Below are positions 1 to 7,678 of a stretch of 64,000 nt of DNA, one piece after another. This stretch comes from JAWQFO01 sp033436665. Its GTDB lineage: Bacteria; Pseudomonadota; Alphaproteobacteria; Rhodobacterales; Rhodobacteraceae. Location of the stretch: NCBI RefSeq assembly GCF_033436665.1, contig NZ_JAWQFO010000002.1, positions 186,001 through 250,000 of the forward strand. Reading direction: 5' to 3'. The position numbers were made by a program, and so were the translations under genes. How positions within the stretch are numbered: position 1 is the stretch's first letter; each line of letters opens with the position of its first letter. Below the pieces are notes generated by a model. The model worked only from the letters and a program-made list of their open reading frames with translations, made no database searches and had not been told where the DNA came from.

Positions 1-689
1 CGCCCCTCGATCAATCCCTGCAAACAGCGCATTTGTGCTTCGGCCTCGGGCGCGCAGACAAGCACGCTCGCCATCGCCCGCGCGCCGCCGCCGATCGCGG
101 GGCGGTCGAGTTGTGCGGCCACGTCGCCGTGCAGGTGCAGCCCGTCCCGGAAGAGCGGTCGGCCTGCGCGGCGCACCTCGACCCGGTCGTCGAAGCGGAT
201 GGCACGCAGATCCTCGCCGCGCGCGGTGCGCCCGAAGATCAGCGGCTCCACCATCACGAAGCGCGCGGTCTCCGCCAGATCCACGGTCAGCGACCGGTGC
301 AGGGCCGCGCCCTCGAAGAGGATCGTCTCCTGCGGCAGCCAGTGAAGCCGCGCATCTGCCTCGGCCTCGAGCCGTGTGGTCACGCACCCGGTCTGGCCGT
401 CCTGCGCGCGGTAGACCCGTTCGGCGGCCTGTGTGGTCAGCACCAGCGCCGAGTCGCGCCCGGCACGGCCCGACAGTTCGAACCGGTCGCCGCCGGTGAC
501 GCCGCCGGCAGTGTTGACGAGGATCGCCGTCACCGCGGTGCGGCTGCGCGGAAACAGCAGTTTGGACGCGCCGGACTGGTGCAGCGCGGCGATGTGGCTG
601 CCCCCGTCGCGGGCCTTGGTCGCCAGCCTGGCGCTGCCGATGGCGCGCGGCTGGTCTCGGTGGGTCGCCTGGGGCGGGGCGGGCGTCAT
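1..689 (-). CDS. ureD: urease accessory protein UreD (C-terminus beyond the window)
   Basis: The protein is a scaffold of the UreDFG complex that delivers nickel to apo-urease in the cytoplasm. Reading the minus strand from an ATG at 689 gives an open frame to base 1 with the family's hallmark blocks: VNTAGGVTGGDRF near residue 50, TQAAERVYR, and LPQETILFEGA around residue 105. About 229 residues are visible; UreD is usually 250-290 residues, so the end lies off the left edge. The ATG is chosen because the N-terminus QPRAIGSARL aligns with typical UreD starts; a GTG two codons upstream is possible. Other urease genes would be expected further left and are not visible. The identification is firm, the exact start less so. 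Confidence 0.9.
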   Translation of the reverse strand, partial: MTPAPPQATHRDQPRAIGSARLATKARDGGSHIAALHQSGASKLLFPRSRTAVTAILVNTAGGVTGGDRFELSGRAGRDSALVLTTQAAERVYRAQDGQTGCVTTRLEAEADARLHWLPQETILFEGAALHRSLTVDLAETARFVMVEPLIFGRTARGEDLRAIRFDDRVEVRRAGRPLFRDGLHLHGDVAAQLDRPAIGGGARAMASVLVCAPEAEAQMRCLQGLIEG

Positions 690-910
690 CAGCACAAAAG
701 GCGGCCTTCGGACGGGTGGAACTTCCCGCGGACCTTGTCATGCGCAGGGCGGCGAAGGCGAGTCTCCGCAGCGGCGCGGGCGCGGCGCGGCGGCGCACTG
801 CCGCTTTTTTGGGCAGCGTTACACGCCCTCCGGTCCTGCGCCTTCAACCCCCGCGAGAGGCGAGGCCGGAGACAGGGGTGGTGCGACCGGTCCGGGTCAA
901 GTAAACCCGA

Positions 911-940
911 TTGCAAATACGTCGTTCTGCCCCATTATCG
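911..940 (+). promoter_or_regulatory. candidate sigma70-like promoter of choXWV
   Basis: The 294-bp region between the divergent ureD and choX genes has no convincing ORF and must hold both promoters. TTGCAA at 911-916 followed after 16-18 bp by CATTAT/TTATCG (933-940) resembles a weak -35/-10 pair about 45 bp before the choX start codon. A GGGGAG ribosome site lies at 970-975. This is a motif match only; both hexamers deviate from consensus. Confidence 0.25.
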
Positions 941-983
941 GGCGAAACACCGAAGAAAAAACAGATCACGGGGAGCTCCATCC

Positions 984-1910
984 ATGACGATCAGACTGAC
1001 CACATCGGCCCTCGCGCTGAGCCTCGCGGCCGGCATGGCCTCGGCGCAATGCGACAGCGTCACCTTCTCGGACGTCGGCTGGACCGACATCACAGCAACC
1101 ACGGCGGCCACGACGGTCGTGCTCGAGGCGCTGGGCTACGAGACCGACATCAAGATCCTGTCAGTGCCGGTGACCTACACCTCGCTCGCCAATGGCGACA
1201 TCGACGTGTTCCTTGGCAACTGGATGCCGACGATGGAGGCCGACATCGCCCCCTACCGCGAAGCCGGCACCGTCGATACGGTGCGCGCCAACCTCGAAGG
1301 CGCCAAGTACACGCTCGCGGCCAACAAGGCGGCGGCGGATCTCGGCGTGACCAGCTTCGGCGACATCGCCGCCCAGCAGGAGGCGCTCGACGGCAAGATC
1401 TACGGGATCGAGCCGGGCAACGACGGCAACCGCCTGATCCAGTCGATGATCGACGAGGATGCCTTCGGCCTGTCGGGATTCGAGGTCGTCGAAAGCTCTG
1501 AGCAGGGGATGCTGGCACAGGTCGCCCGCGCCGACCGCCGCGAGGAACCGGTGGTATTCCTGGGCTGGGAGCCGCACCCGATGAACGCCAATTTCGACCT
1601 GACCTACCTTGAGGGCGGCGACGATTACTTCGGGCCCAACCTCGGCGGGGCGACGGTGCACACCAATACCCGCGCAGGCTATGTCGGTGAATGCGAAAAC
1701 GTCGGCAAGCTGCTGACCAACCTCGAGTTCTCGCTGGCCATGGAGAACGAGATCATGGGCGCGATCCTCGATGACGGGCAGGATCCGCCGGAGGCGGCAA
1801 AGGCCTGGCTGTCGGAGAACGCGGACGTTCTCGACGCCTGGCTCGACGGCGTGACGACCAAGGACGGCGGCGATGCCGTCGAGGCAGTCAAGTCGGCCAT
1901 CTCGGGCTGA
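984..1910 (+). CDS. choX: choline ABC transporter substrate-binding protein ChoX
   Basis: This periplasmic binding protein captures choline for the ChoWV permease. It is 308 aa, with a signal peptide in residues 1-21 (LALSLAAGMASA, then QCD). The mature part closely follows rhizobial ChoX: VGWTDITATTA near residue 31, FLGNWMP, DGKIYGIEPGNDGNRLIQS, FLGWEPHPMN. The aromatic residues in VGWTD, NWMP, GAKYT and GWEPH correspond to the choline cation cage described for ChoX. The ATG at 984 is preferred because it begins a proper signal peptide and has a GGGGAG ribosome site; the frame stays open far upstream only because the DNA is GC-rich. It is the first gene of choXWV, followed by a hairpin. Confidence 0.95.
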   Translation: MTIRLTTSALALSLAAGMASAQCDSVTFSDVGWTDITATTAATTVVLEALGYETDIKILSVPVTYTSLANGDIDVFLGNWMPTMEADIAPYREAGTVDTVRANLEGAKYTLAANKAAADLGVTSFGDIAAQQEALDGKIYGIEPGNDGNRLIQSMIDEDAFGLSGFEVVESSEQGMLAQVARADRREEPVVFLGWEPHPMNANFDLTYLEGGDDYFGPNLGGATVHTNTRAGYVGECENVGKLLTNLEFSLAMENEIMGAILDDGQDPPEAAKAWLSENADVLDAWLDGVTTKDGGDAVEAVKSAISG

Positions 1911-1922
1911 CAGCGTCCGGAC

Positions 1923-1950
1923 CGGCCCGGCGCGCCTGACAGCCGGGCCG
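1923..1950 (+). other. intercistronic hairpin between choX and choW
   Basis: A perfect 9-bp inverted repeat (CGGCCCGGC at 1923-1931 and GCCGGGCCG at 1942-1950) encloses a 10-nt loop, 12 bp after the choX stop. No T-run follows, so it is more likely an mRNA-stabilising or partial attenuating structure than a full terminator. Such hairpins commonly keep binding-protein mRNA more abundant than permease mRNA. Confidence 0.7.
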
Positions 1951-2002
1951 ATCCCCGCGGGCGTACCCCGCCCGCCCGGCGCACCGATCCCGGAAGGTTG
2001 CG

Positions 2003-2836
2003 ATGAACTGGCTCACCGAAAACAAGATCCCGGTCGACGACGCGGCCGAGGCCGCGTTCGACTGGCTGCAGATCAACGGCGCGTGGTTCTTCGACAGCCT
2101 CGCTCTGGCGATGGAACGGCTGATCGACGGTATCCTCTGGCTGCTGCAGTCGCCGCCGCCGCTCTTGATCGTGGCGATCTTCGCGCTTCTGACCTGGGTG
2201 ATCCAGCGCGACTGGAAGGTGGTGGCCTTCGTGATCGTGGGCTTTCTGTTCATCCTCAACCAGGGGTACTGGGAGGAGACCACCGAAAGCCTGACGCTCG
2301 TGCTGTCGGCCTGTCTGGTCTGCATGGGCATCGGCGTGCCGATCGGCATCGCCGCGGCGCACCGTCCGCGCCTTTATGCCTGGATGCGGCCGGTGCTCGA
2401 CCTGATGCAGACCCTGCCGACCTTCGTCTACCTGATCCCGGCCATCGTGTTCTTCGGCATCGGGCTGGTGCCGGGGTTGATCGCCACGGTGATCTTCGTG
2501 CTGCCGGCGCCGATCCGCCTGACCCAGCTTGGCATCTCCTCGACGCCGACGGCCCTTCTGGAAGCGGCCGAGGCCTTCGGGGCAAAGCCGAGCCAGACGC
2601 TGTGGAAGATCGAACTGCCCTATGCGTTGCCGCAGATCATGACCGGGCTCAACCAGACCATCATGCTGTCGCTGTCGATGGTGGTGATTGCGGCGCTTGT
2701 GGGCGCGGACGGGCTCGGCGTGCCGGTTGTTCGGGCGCTCAACCAGGTCAATACCGGCCTCGGCTTTGAAAGCGGGCTGATCATCGTCGTCGTGGCGATC
2801 ATGCTCGACCGGATGCTGCGTGTGGGCGGCAGATGA
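2003..2836 (+). CDS. choW: choline ABC transporter permease ChoW
   Basis: This is the inner-membrane permease of the choline importer, 277 aa, with about six hydrophobic segments. The first two (near residues 50-90) precede the binding-protein-dependent permease core that begins at SLTLVLSACLVCMGIG. The EAA loop that contacts the ATPase is visible as EAAEAFGAKPSQTLWKIELPYALPQI (about residues 188-213), typical of the ProW/ChoW/OpuA group. The ATG at 2003 lies 92 bp after choX, beyond the hairpin, with AGG-containing ribosome sequence just upstream. Its TGA overlaps the choV ATG by 4 bp, so the two are translationally coupled. Confidence 0.93.
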   Translation: MNWLTENKIPVDDAAEAAFDWLQINGAWFFDSLALAMERLIDGILWLLQSPPPLLIVAIFALLTWVIQRDWKVVAFVIVGFLFILNQGYWEETTESLTLVLSACLVCMGIGVPIGIAAAHRPRLYAWMRPVLDLMQTLPTFVYLIPAIVFFGIGLVPGLIATVIFVLPAPIRLTQLGISSTPTALLEAAEAFGAKPSQTLWKIELPYALPQIMTGLNQTIMLSLSMVVIAALVGADGLGVPVVRALNQVNTGLGFESGLIIVVVAIMLDRMLRVGGR

Positions 2837-3846
2837 CCAACGCCGTCGAGTTCGACAACGTCTCCATCGTTTTCGGCGAACGGCCCGAGAAGGCGCTGCC
2901 GCTGATGGACGCCGGCAAGTCGCGGGCCGAGATCCAGGAGGCGACCGACCAGGTGCTCGGCGTGCACGACTGCACGCTCGACGTCGCCGAGGGCGAGATC
3001 CTTGTGCTGATGGGCCTCTCGGGATCGGGCAAGTCGACGCTTCTGCGCGCGGTCAACGGGCTGAACAAGACCGCGCGCGGCACGGTGCGGATCAACGACG
3101 GCGACTGGTCCTGCGACGTCGCCCACGCCGCGCCCGCGGATCTGCGCCGGGTGCGGCGCGAATGCGTTTCGATGGTCTTCCAGCAGTTCGGTCTGCTGCC
3201 CTGGCGCACGGTGCGCGAGAACGTGGCACTGGGGTTGGAATTGTCCGGCGTGCCCCGGGGCGAGCGGCTGAAACGTGCCGACCGGCAGTTGCAGCTTGTC
3301 GGTCTGACCGACTGGGCGGATCGCAAGGTGGGCGAGCTTTCGGGCGGCATGCAGCAGCGTGTCGGACTGGCGCGTGCCTTTGCGACCGAGGCTCCGATCC
3401 TGTTGATGGACGAGCCGTTTTCGGCGCTCGATCCGCTGATCCGCACGCGGTTGCAGGACGAGTTGCTGGACCTGCAGCGCGAGCTGAGGCGTACGATCAT
3501 CTTCGTCAGCCACGACCTCGACGAGGCCTTTAAGCTCGGCGGGCGGATCGCGATTATGGAAGGCGGCCGGATCGTGCAATGCGGCACCCCGCGCGAGATT
3601 TTCTCCGATCCCGCTTCGGATTACGTGGCCGAGTTCGTGGCCAACATGAACCCGCTTGGCGTGCTGACGGCGCGCGATGTGATGGGCCCGGCGAGGCCCG
3701 GCGGCCCGACCGTCGAGGCGGAAACGCCCGTGCGCGAGCTCATCGGACGGCTCGGCGAGACGGGCGAGGGCCTGACCGTCGAGGAGGACGGCCGCGCAAT
3801 CGGCACGGTGAGCGCGCAGAGCATCGTGACGCGCCTCTCTGAATAG
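2833..3846 (+). CDS. choV: choline ABC transporter ATP-binding protein ChoV
   Basis: This is the ATPase that powers choline uptake, 337 aa. Visible motifs are Walker A GLSGSGKST near residue 60, Q-loop VFQQFGLLPWRTV, signature LSGGMQQRVGLARA, Walker B ILLMDEPFSALD and switch SHDLDEA. The long N-terminal segment before Walker A (KALPLMDAGKSRAEI) is characteristic of ChoV/ProV ATPases. The roughly 70-residue C-terminal extension after VANMNPLGVLTARDVM looks like a shortened CBS-type regulatory tail. It overlaps choW by 4 bp (ATGA) and closes the operon. No betaine synthesis genes (betABC) are in the window, so the fate of choline is decided elsewhere. Confidence 0.94.
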   Translation: MTNAVEFDNVSIVFGERPEKALPLMDAGKSRAEIQEATDQVLGVHDCTLDVAEGEILVLMGLSGSGKSTLLRAVNGLNKTARGTVRINDGDWSCDVAHAAPADLRRVRRECVSMVFQQFGLLPWRTVRENVALGLELSGVPRGERLKRADRQLQLVGLTDWADRKVGELSGGMQQRVGLARAFATEAPILLMDEPFSALDPLIRTRLQDELLDLQRELRRTIIFVSHDLDEAFKLGGRIAIMEGGRIVQCGTPREIFSDPASDYVAEFVANMNPLGVLTARDVMGPARPGGPTVEAETPVRELIGRLGETGEGLTVEEDGRAIGTVSAQSIVTRLSE

Positions 3847-4104
3847 CCGCCCGCAGGAAACCTCGCGCGGCACACCCTCCTTCGTTCGTTAATCCCGGAT
3901 CAACCGGAAGCAGCATTTTGGGGCGGGGTTAAAACATTCCCCAACTTATTGCGGTAATCCACAGAATAAGGCTTGCAAGCAACGCGCAAGGATCGCACCA
4001 TATCTTGTATAGGCGCGGGGGATCGCCCCGGTCTGTAGCACAGGCACCTAGCTTTGGGGCCACTCACGGACCTCATCGCTAGAGCGACAATAAGAGGTGG
4101 CGTT

Positions 4105-4605
4105 ATGGCCCTTTCCGAGCAGTACCTGGAAGAAGACATTCATCCCATCGACATCGTCGAGACCCTCGCGGCGCACCACGAGTGGGACTTCGACCGGATT
4201 TCCGACGAGCAGATCGCCATGGCCGTGGAAGGCCAGTGGCGCACCTACTCGCTCACGCTCGCCTGGTCGGCCTACGACGAAACGCTGCGCATGGTCTGCA
4301 CCTTCGACATGGAGCCGCCCGACGAAAAGCGCGGCGAGCTCTACCACCTGCTGAACCTGATCAACGACCAATGCTGGGCGGGCGCCTTCACGTTCTGGCC
4401 CGAGCAGAAGATGATGGTGTATCGCTACGGGCTTGTCCTTGCCGGCGGGCACGTCGCGTCGGCGGACCAGATCGACACGATGATCGGGGCCGCCGTGCTC
4501 AGCGCGGAACGCTACTACCCGGCGCTGCAACTGCTCGCCTGGGGCGACCGAAGCCCGGAAGAGGCCTTGCAGGTCGCCATTGCGGAGGCCTACGGGCGCG
4601 CCTAA
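4105..4605 (+). CDS. YbjN domain-containing protein
   Basis: This 166-aa protein belongs to the YbjN family, a fold resembling type III secretion chaperones, with regulatory or stress roles in enterobacteria but no assigned activity in this lineage. Family features are the IDIVETLAAHHEWDFDR N-terminus, a central WRTYSLTLAWS strand and an AVLSAERYYPALQLLAWG C-terminal helix. The ATG at 4105 is chosen for the AGAGGTGG ribosome site 5 bp upstream; an earlier in-frame TTG lacks one. The 258-bp spacer after choV contains no other gene, so transcription probably starts there. It sits 39 bp before proC, and this YbjN-proC pairing is common in Rhodobacteraceae. Confidence 0.85.
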   Translation: MALSEQYLEEDIHPIDIVETLAAHHEWDFDRISDEQIAMAVEGQWRTYSLTLAWSAYDETLRMVCTFDMEPPDEKRGELYHLLNLINDQCWAGAFTFWPEQKMMVYRYGLVLAGGHVASADQIDTMIGAAVLSAERYYPALQLLAWGDRSPEEALQVAIAEAYGRA

Positions 4606-4644
4606 GACTCGCCCCCGAACAGGGACAGATGTTTGGGGGATTTC

Positions 4645-5460
4645 ATGCAAGACAGTCGTATCGCGGCGCAGGGCCTTGTCCTGCTGGGCTGCGGGAAGAT
4701 GGGTTCGGCCATGTTGGCCGGCTGGCTCGATCGCGGCTTGCCGGCCACAAGCGTCTGGGTCGTCGATCCGCACCCGAGCGACTGGGTGCGGGGCACCGGC
4801 GTGCACGTCAACGCCGACCTGCCCGCGGCGCCGGCGGTCGTCATCGTCGCGGTCAAGCCGCAGATTATGGCCGAAGCGCTGCCGACGCTGCAGGCGATGG
4901 GAGAGGGCGAGACCGTCTTTGTCAGTATCGCGGCGGGAACGACAATTTCCCATTTCGAGAAGACGCTCGGGGCGGGAACGCCCATCGTCCGGGCGATGCC
5001 GAACACGCCCGCCGCGATATCGCGCGGGATCACGGCGATCGTCGGCAACGATAGGGCAGGCGCAACCGCGTTGGACGAGGCCGAGGCGCTGTTGCGGGCT
5101 GTCGGCGCGGTCGTTCGCCTCGAAGACGAATCCCAGATCGACGCGGTGACCGGGGTCAGCGGGTCTGGGCCGGCCTACGTGTTCCACATGATCGAGTCGA
5201 TGGCCGCGGCAGGCGAAGCGGAAGGGCTGGCGCCCGAGCTTGCGCTGCAATTGGCCAAGGCGACGGTCGCCGGTGCCGGGGCGTTGGCGATGGAGGCGGA
5301 CGAGCACCCGTCGCAATTGCGGCGCAACGTGACCTCGCCCAACGGCACCACGCAGGCGGCGCTCGAGGTTCTTATGGACGAGAGTGACGGTCTCCCAACC
5401 CTGCTGAAACGCGCGGTCCGGGCGGCGACGGAACGTTCGCGGGAGCTGGCCGATGGCTGA
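4645..5460 (+). CDS. proC: pyrroline-5-carboxylate reductase
   Basis: The enzyme catalyses the last step of proline synthesis in the cytoplasm, reducing pyrroline-5-carboxylate with NAD(P)H. It is 271 aa, the normal family length. The Rossmann motif LGCGKMGSAM is near residue 13, AVKPQ and the RAMPNTPA block follow, and the C-terminal signature VTGVSGSGPAYVF with TSPNGTTQAAL is intact. The ATG at 4645 follows a TTGGGGGA ribosome site. Its last 8 bp overlap csaA, and the downstream hydroxyacid dehydrogenase overlaps csaA in turn, so the genes after YbjN form one translationally coupled operon. Confidence 0.96.
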   Translation: MQDSRIAAQGLVLLGCGKMGSAMLAGWLDRGLPATSVWVVDPHPSDWVRGTGVHVNADLPAAPAVVIVAVKPQIMAEALPTLQAMGEGETVFVSIAAGTTISHFEKTLGAGTPIVRAMPNTPAAISRGITAIVGNDRAGATALDEAEALLRAVGAVVRLEDESQIDAVTGVSGSGPAYVFHMIESMAAAGEAEGLAPELALQLAKATVAGAGALAMEADEHPSQLRRNVTSPNGTTQAALEVLMDESDGLPTLLKRAVRAATERSRELADG

Positions 5461-5791
5461 GATCAGTTTCGACGAGTTCCTCAAGGTGGACATCCGCGTC
5501 GGCACCGTGACCCGCGCCGAAGCCTTTCCCGAGGCCCGCAAACCGGCCTACAAGCTCTGGGTCGATTACGGACCCGAGATCGGGGAAAAGAAGTCCTCGG
5601 CGCAGATCACGGTGCATTACGCGCTCGAAGACCTCGTCGGCATGAAGGTGCTCGGCGTGGTCAATTTCCCGCCGCGCCAGATCGGGCCGTTCATGTCCGA
5701 GGCGCTTGTACTGGGCGCGCCGGACGCGGAGGGCGAGGTGGTGTTGCTACGCCCGGACAAGGACGTGCCAAACGGAGGACGGATGTTTTGA
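5453..5791 (+). CDS. csaA: tRNA-binding/secretion chaperone-like protein CsaA
   Basis: This is a 112-aa single OB-fold protein of the CsaA/Trbp111 type, which forms dimers and binds tRNA; Bacillus CsaA has also been described as an export chaperone. The family signature is complete: VDIRVGTV (11-18), EARKPAYKLWVDYG (27-40), KKSSAQIT, and VLGVVNFPPRQIGPFMSEALVLG (78-100). The ATG at 5453 lies inside the proC frame, giving an 8-bp overlap. Its stop overlaps the TTG start of the next gene. The function inferred from family is RNA binding; what it does in this operon is unknown. Confidence 0.92.
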   Translation: MAEISFDEFLKVDIRVGTVTRAEAFPEARKPAYKLWVDYGPEIGEKKSSAQITVHYALEDLVGMKVLGVVNFPPRQIGPFMSEALVLGAPDAEGEVVLLRPDKDVPNGGRMF

Positions 5792-6741
5792 CCAGGGTCT
5801 GGATGACGCGGCCGTTGCCGCAGGAGGTACAGGACGAGGCGGCCAAGCATTTCGATGTAACCGTGCGCGAGAACACCGCGCCGATGAATTCGGACGAGTT
5901 GCGGGCGGGGCTGCGCGACTACGACGGCGTGATCCCGACATTGGGCGATCTCTACACGCCGCAAGTTTTTGACGACGTGCCGGACCCGCGGTGCCGGATC
6001 CTCGCCAACTTCGGCGTCGGCTACAATCATATCGATGTGACGGCGGCGACCGCCGCCGGGCTGGTCGTGACCAACACACCAGGCGCTGTCACTGAGGCCA
6101 CCGCCGACACCGCGATGACGCTGATCCTGATGAGCTGCCGCCGCGCCGGAGAAGGAGAACGGCTGGTGCGCGCAGGCGAATGGGAAGGCTGGCATCCCAC
6201 CCAGCTGCTCGGGTTGCATCTTGGCGGCCGCACGGTCGGGATCGTCGGCATGGGGCGCATCGGTCAGGCCATCGCGCGGCGCTGTCATTCCGGGTTCGGC
6301 ATGAAGGTGGCTTACCACTCGCGCTCGCCCAAGACGCTCGATTTCCCCGCCGAGCGCAAGGAGAGCCTTTCGGATCTCGCCCGGGCGGTCGATGTCATGG
6401 TCGTGGCGGTGCCGGGCGGAGACGAAACCCACCACCTCGTCGATGCCAAAGTGCTGGCGGCGATGCAGCCACATGCCCATCTGGTGAACATCGCCCGTGG
6501 CAACGTGGTCGACGAGGCCGCGCTGATCGCGGCGCTGGAACAGCGGCGCATTGGCGGGGCGGGTCTCGACGTCTACGAGTTCGAGCCGAAGGTGCCGCAA
6601 GCGCTCAAGGCGCTCGAGAACGTGGTGCTGCTGCCGCATATCGGGACCGCGGCGCTGGAGGTTCGGACCGAGATGGGGCTGATGAGCGTGGAGAACCTGC
6701 GCGCTTTCTTTGCCGGTGAGGCCGTGCCGAACCCGGTCTAG
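5788..6741 (+). CDS. D-isomer-specific 2-hydroxyacid dehydrogenase (glyoxylate/hydroxypyruvate reductase-like)
   Basis: This 317-aa cytoplasmic NAD(P)H-dependent enzyme reduces 2-oxo acids such as glyoxylate or hydroxypyruvate to D-hydroxy acids. The nucleotide motif GMGRIGQAIARR is near residue 153. The catalytic Arg lies in VNIARGNVVDEAALI, with the Glu further on in YEFEPKVP and the His in LLPHIGTAALEVR. The TTG at 5788 is preferred as start because GGAGG lies 9 bp before it and its TTGA overlaps the csaA stop; the first ATG (5803) has no site at a proper distance. It ends tail to tail with tdk, sharing the four bases CTAG. The substrate cannot be told from sequence. Confidence 0.88.
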   Translation: MTRVWMTRPLPQEVQDEAAKHFDVTVRENTAPMNSDELRAGLRDYDGVIPTLGDLYTPQVFDDVPDPRCRILANFGVGYNHIDVTAATAAGLVVTNTPGAVTEATADTAMTLILMSCRRAGEGERLVRAGEWEGWHPTQLLGLHLGGRTVGIVGMGRIGQAIARRCHSGFGMKVAYHSRSPKTLDFPAERKESLSDLARAVDVMVVAVPGGDETHHLVDAKVLAAMQPHAHLVNIARGNVVDEAALIAALEQRRIGGAGLDVYEFEPKVPQALKALENVVLLPHIGTAALEVRTEMGLMSVENLRAFFAGEAVPNPV

Positions 6742-7328
6742 GCCGGAGCGTCGTCACCGACCGCCGCGCGCCAGTGACGCCGGCACAGCGACAGGTAGGT
6801 CTCGTTTCCGCCGATCTGCACCTGCGCGCCCTCGCGAAGCGCCTTGCCGTCGGGACCGAGCCGAACGACCATCGTCGCCTTCTTGCCGCAATGGCAGATC
6901 GTGCGCACCTCGCGCATCTCGTCGGCCAGCGCCAGCAAAGTAGCGGAGCCGGGGAACAGCTGGCCGCGGAAGTCGACGCGCAACCCGTAGCACATTACCG
7001 GCACCCGCAGGTCGTCGACCGCGCGGGCCAACTGCCAGACCTGCTCTTCCGAAAGAAATTGCGCCTCGTCGATGAAGACACAGGCCACCGGTCCCGCCTT
7101 TTGACGGGCTTCGATCTTGCCAAAGAGTTCTTCTCCGGGTTCGAACGTGTCGGCGTCCTGCCCGATCCCGATGCGCGAGGCTATGCGGCCCTCTCCGGCG
7201 CGCCGGTCGAAGCGCGCGGTGATCAGGTAGGGGACCATGCCGCGTTCGCGGTAGTTGTGCGCGGCCTGCAGAAGCACGGTCGATTTGCCGGCGTTCATGG
7301 TCGAGAAATGAAAGTAGAGCTTGGCCAT
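6738..7328 (-). CDS. tdk: thymidine kinase
   Basis: The enzyme phosphorylates thymidine to dTMP in the salvage pathway. It is 196 aa, typical of type II (tetrameric, feedback-regulated) kinases. The P-loop is STMNAGKST (residues 9-17), the catalytic Glu sits in VFIDEAQFL, and the zinc-binding cysteines are in ICHCGKKATM and LCRRHW near the C-terminus. The start MAKLYFHFSTMNAGKS at 7328 is canonical; the frame runs further upstream without family similarity. It converges on the dehydrogenase gene, the two sharing a CTAG stop. Confidence 0.95.
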   Translation of the reverse strand: MAKLYFHFSTMNAGKSTVLLQAAHNYRERGMVPYLITARFDRRAGEGRIASRIGIGQDADTFEPGEELFGKIEARQKAGPVACVFIDEAQFLSEEQVWQLARAVDDLRVPVMCYGLRVDFRGQLFPGSATLLALADEMREVRTICHCGKKATMVVRLGPDGKALREGAQVQIGGNETYLSLCRRHWRAAVGDDAPA

Positions 7329-7384
7329 GCGCGCCGGGATACGGCAGGCCGCAGGATCGGGCAAGAGCGGGCGGACCGTCGTGG

Positions 7385-7591
7385 TCACCGTGCGGTGCGC
7401 CAGTGCAGACGCCGGGGCCAGGACGGGACGCGCCAACGCAACCGACCGCAGGCTTCGACGATCCGGTGCAGGGCGCGCGGCCCTGCTCCGGCGTGGCGCG
7501 CGTAGAACTCTGTTTCCGCGTCGCGGCACGTTCTGGCACCCTCAAACGAGGAAAGACCTCTCGGCGGCAGGATCAGAAGGGGCGTGGTCAT
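7385..7591 (-). CDS. small hypothetical basic protein, 68 aa
   Basis: No family is recognised. The reading frame begins MTTPLLILPPRGLSS, has an Arg-rich C-terminus (RLRWRVPSWPRRLHW) and ends at 7385. Its support is positional: an AAAGGACA ribosome site lies 6 bp before the ATG, and it faces the LysR gene across an 87-bp intergenic region, the usual place for a LysR-regulated target. It may also be the remnant of a longer gene, since nothing continues it before tdk. Confidence that it is translated is moderate to low. Confidence 0.35.
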   Translation of the reverse strand: MTTPLLILPPRGLSSFEGARTCRDAETEFYARHAGAGPRALHRIVEACGRLRWRVPSWPRRLHWRTAR

Positions 7592-7614
7592 GATTTGTCC
7601 TTTCTTCTCTCTTC

Positions 7615-7628
7615 GGTTGCCAACAACC
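7615..7628. promoter_or_regulatory. inverted repeat in the LysR divergent region (candidate operator)
   Basis: GGTTG-CCAA-CAACC forms a perfect 5-bp inverted repeat in the 87-bp region between the small minus-strand ORF and the divergent LysR gene. LysR-type regulators usually bind an inverted repeat beside their own gene, so this is the best operator candidate here. It is a short motif without independent support. Confidence 0.3.
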
Positions 7629-7678
7629 TAAGGATCGCCGAACCTGTCTGTAACGACATGAGATGAAGAGGTCGTTTC

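Noticed and set aside
33..983. Long N-terminal extension of the choX reading frame
   Set aside because: The extension would precede a normal signal peptide, lies antisense to ureD and lacks a ribosome site. The ATG at 984 is the real start.
3960..4010. Promoter of the YbjN gene (TTGCAA ... TATCTT)
   Set aside because: The spacing of 22 bp is too long for a sigma70 promoter, so it was not listed as a feature.
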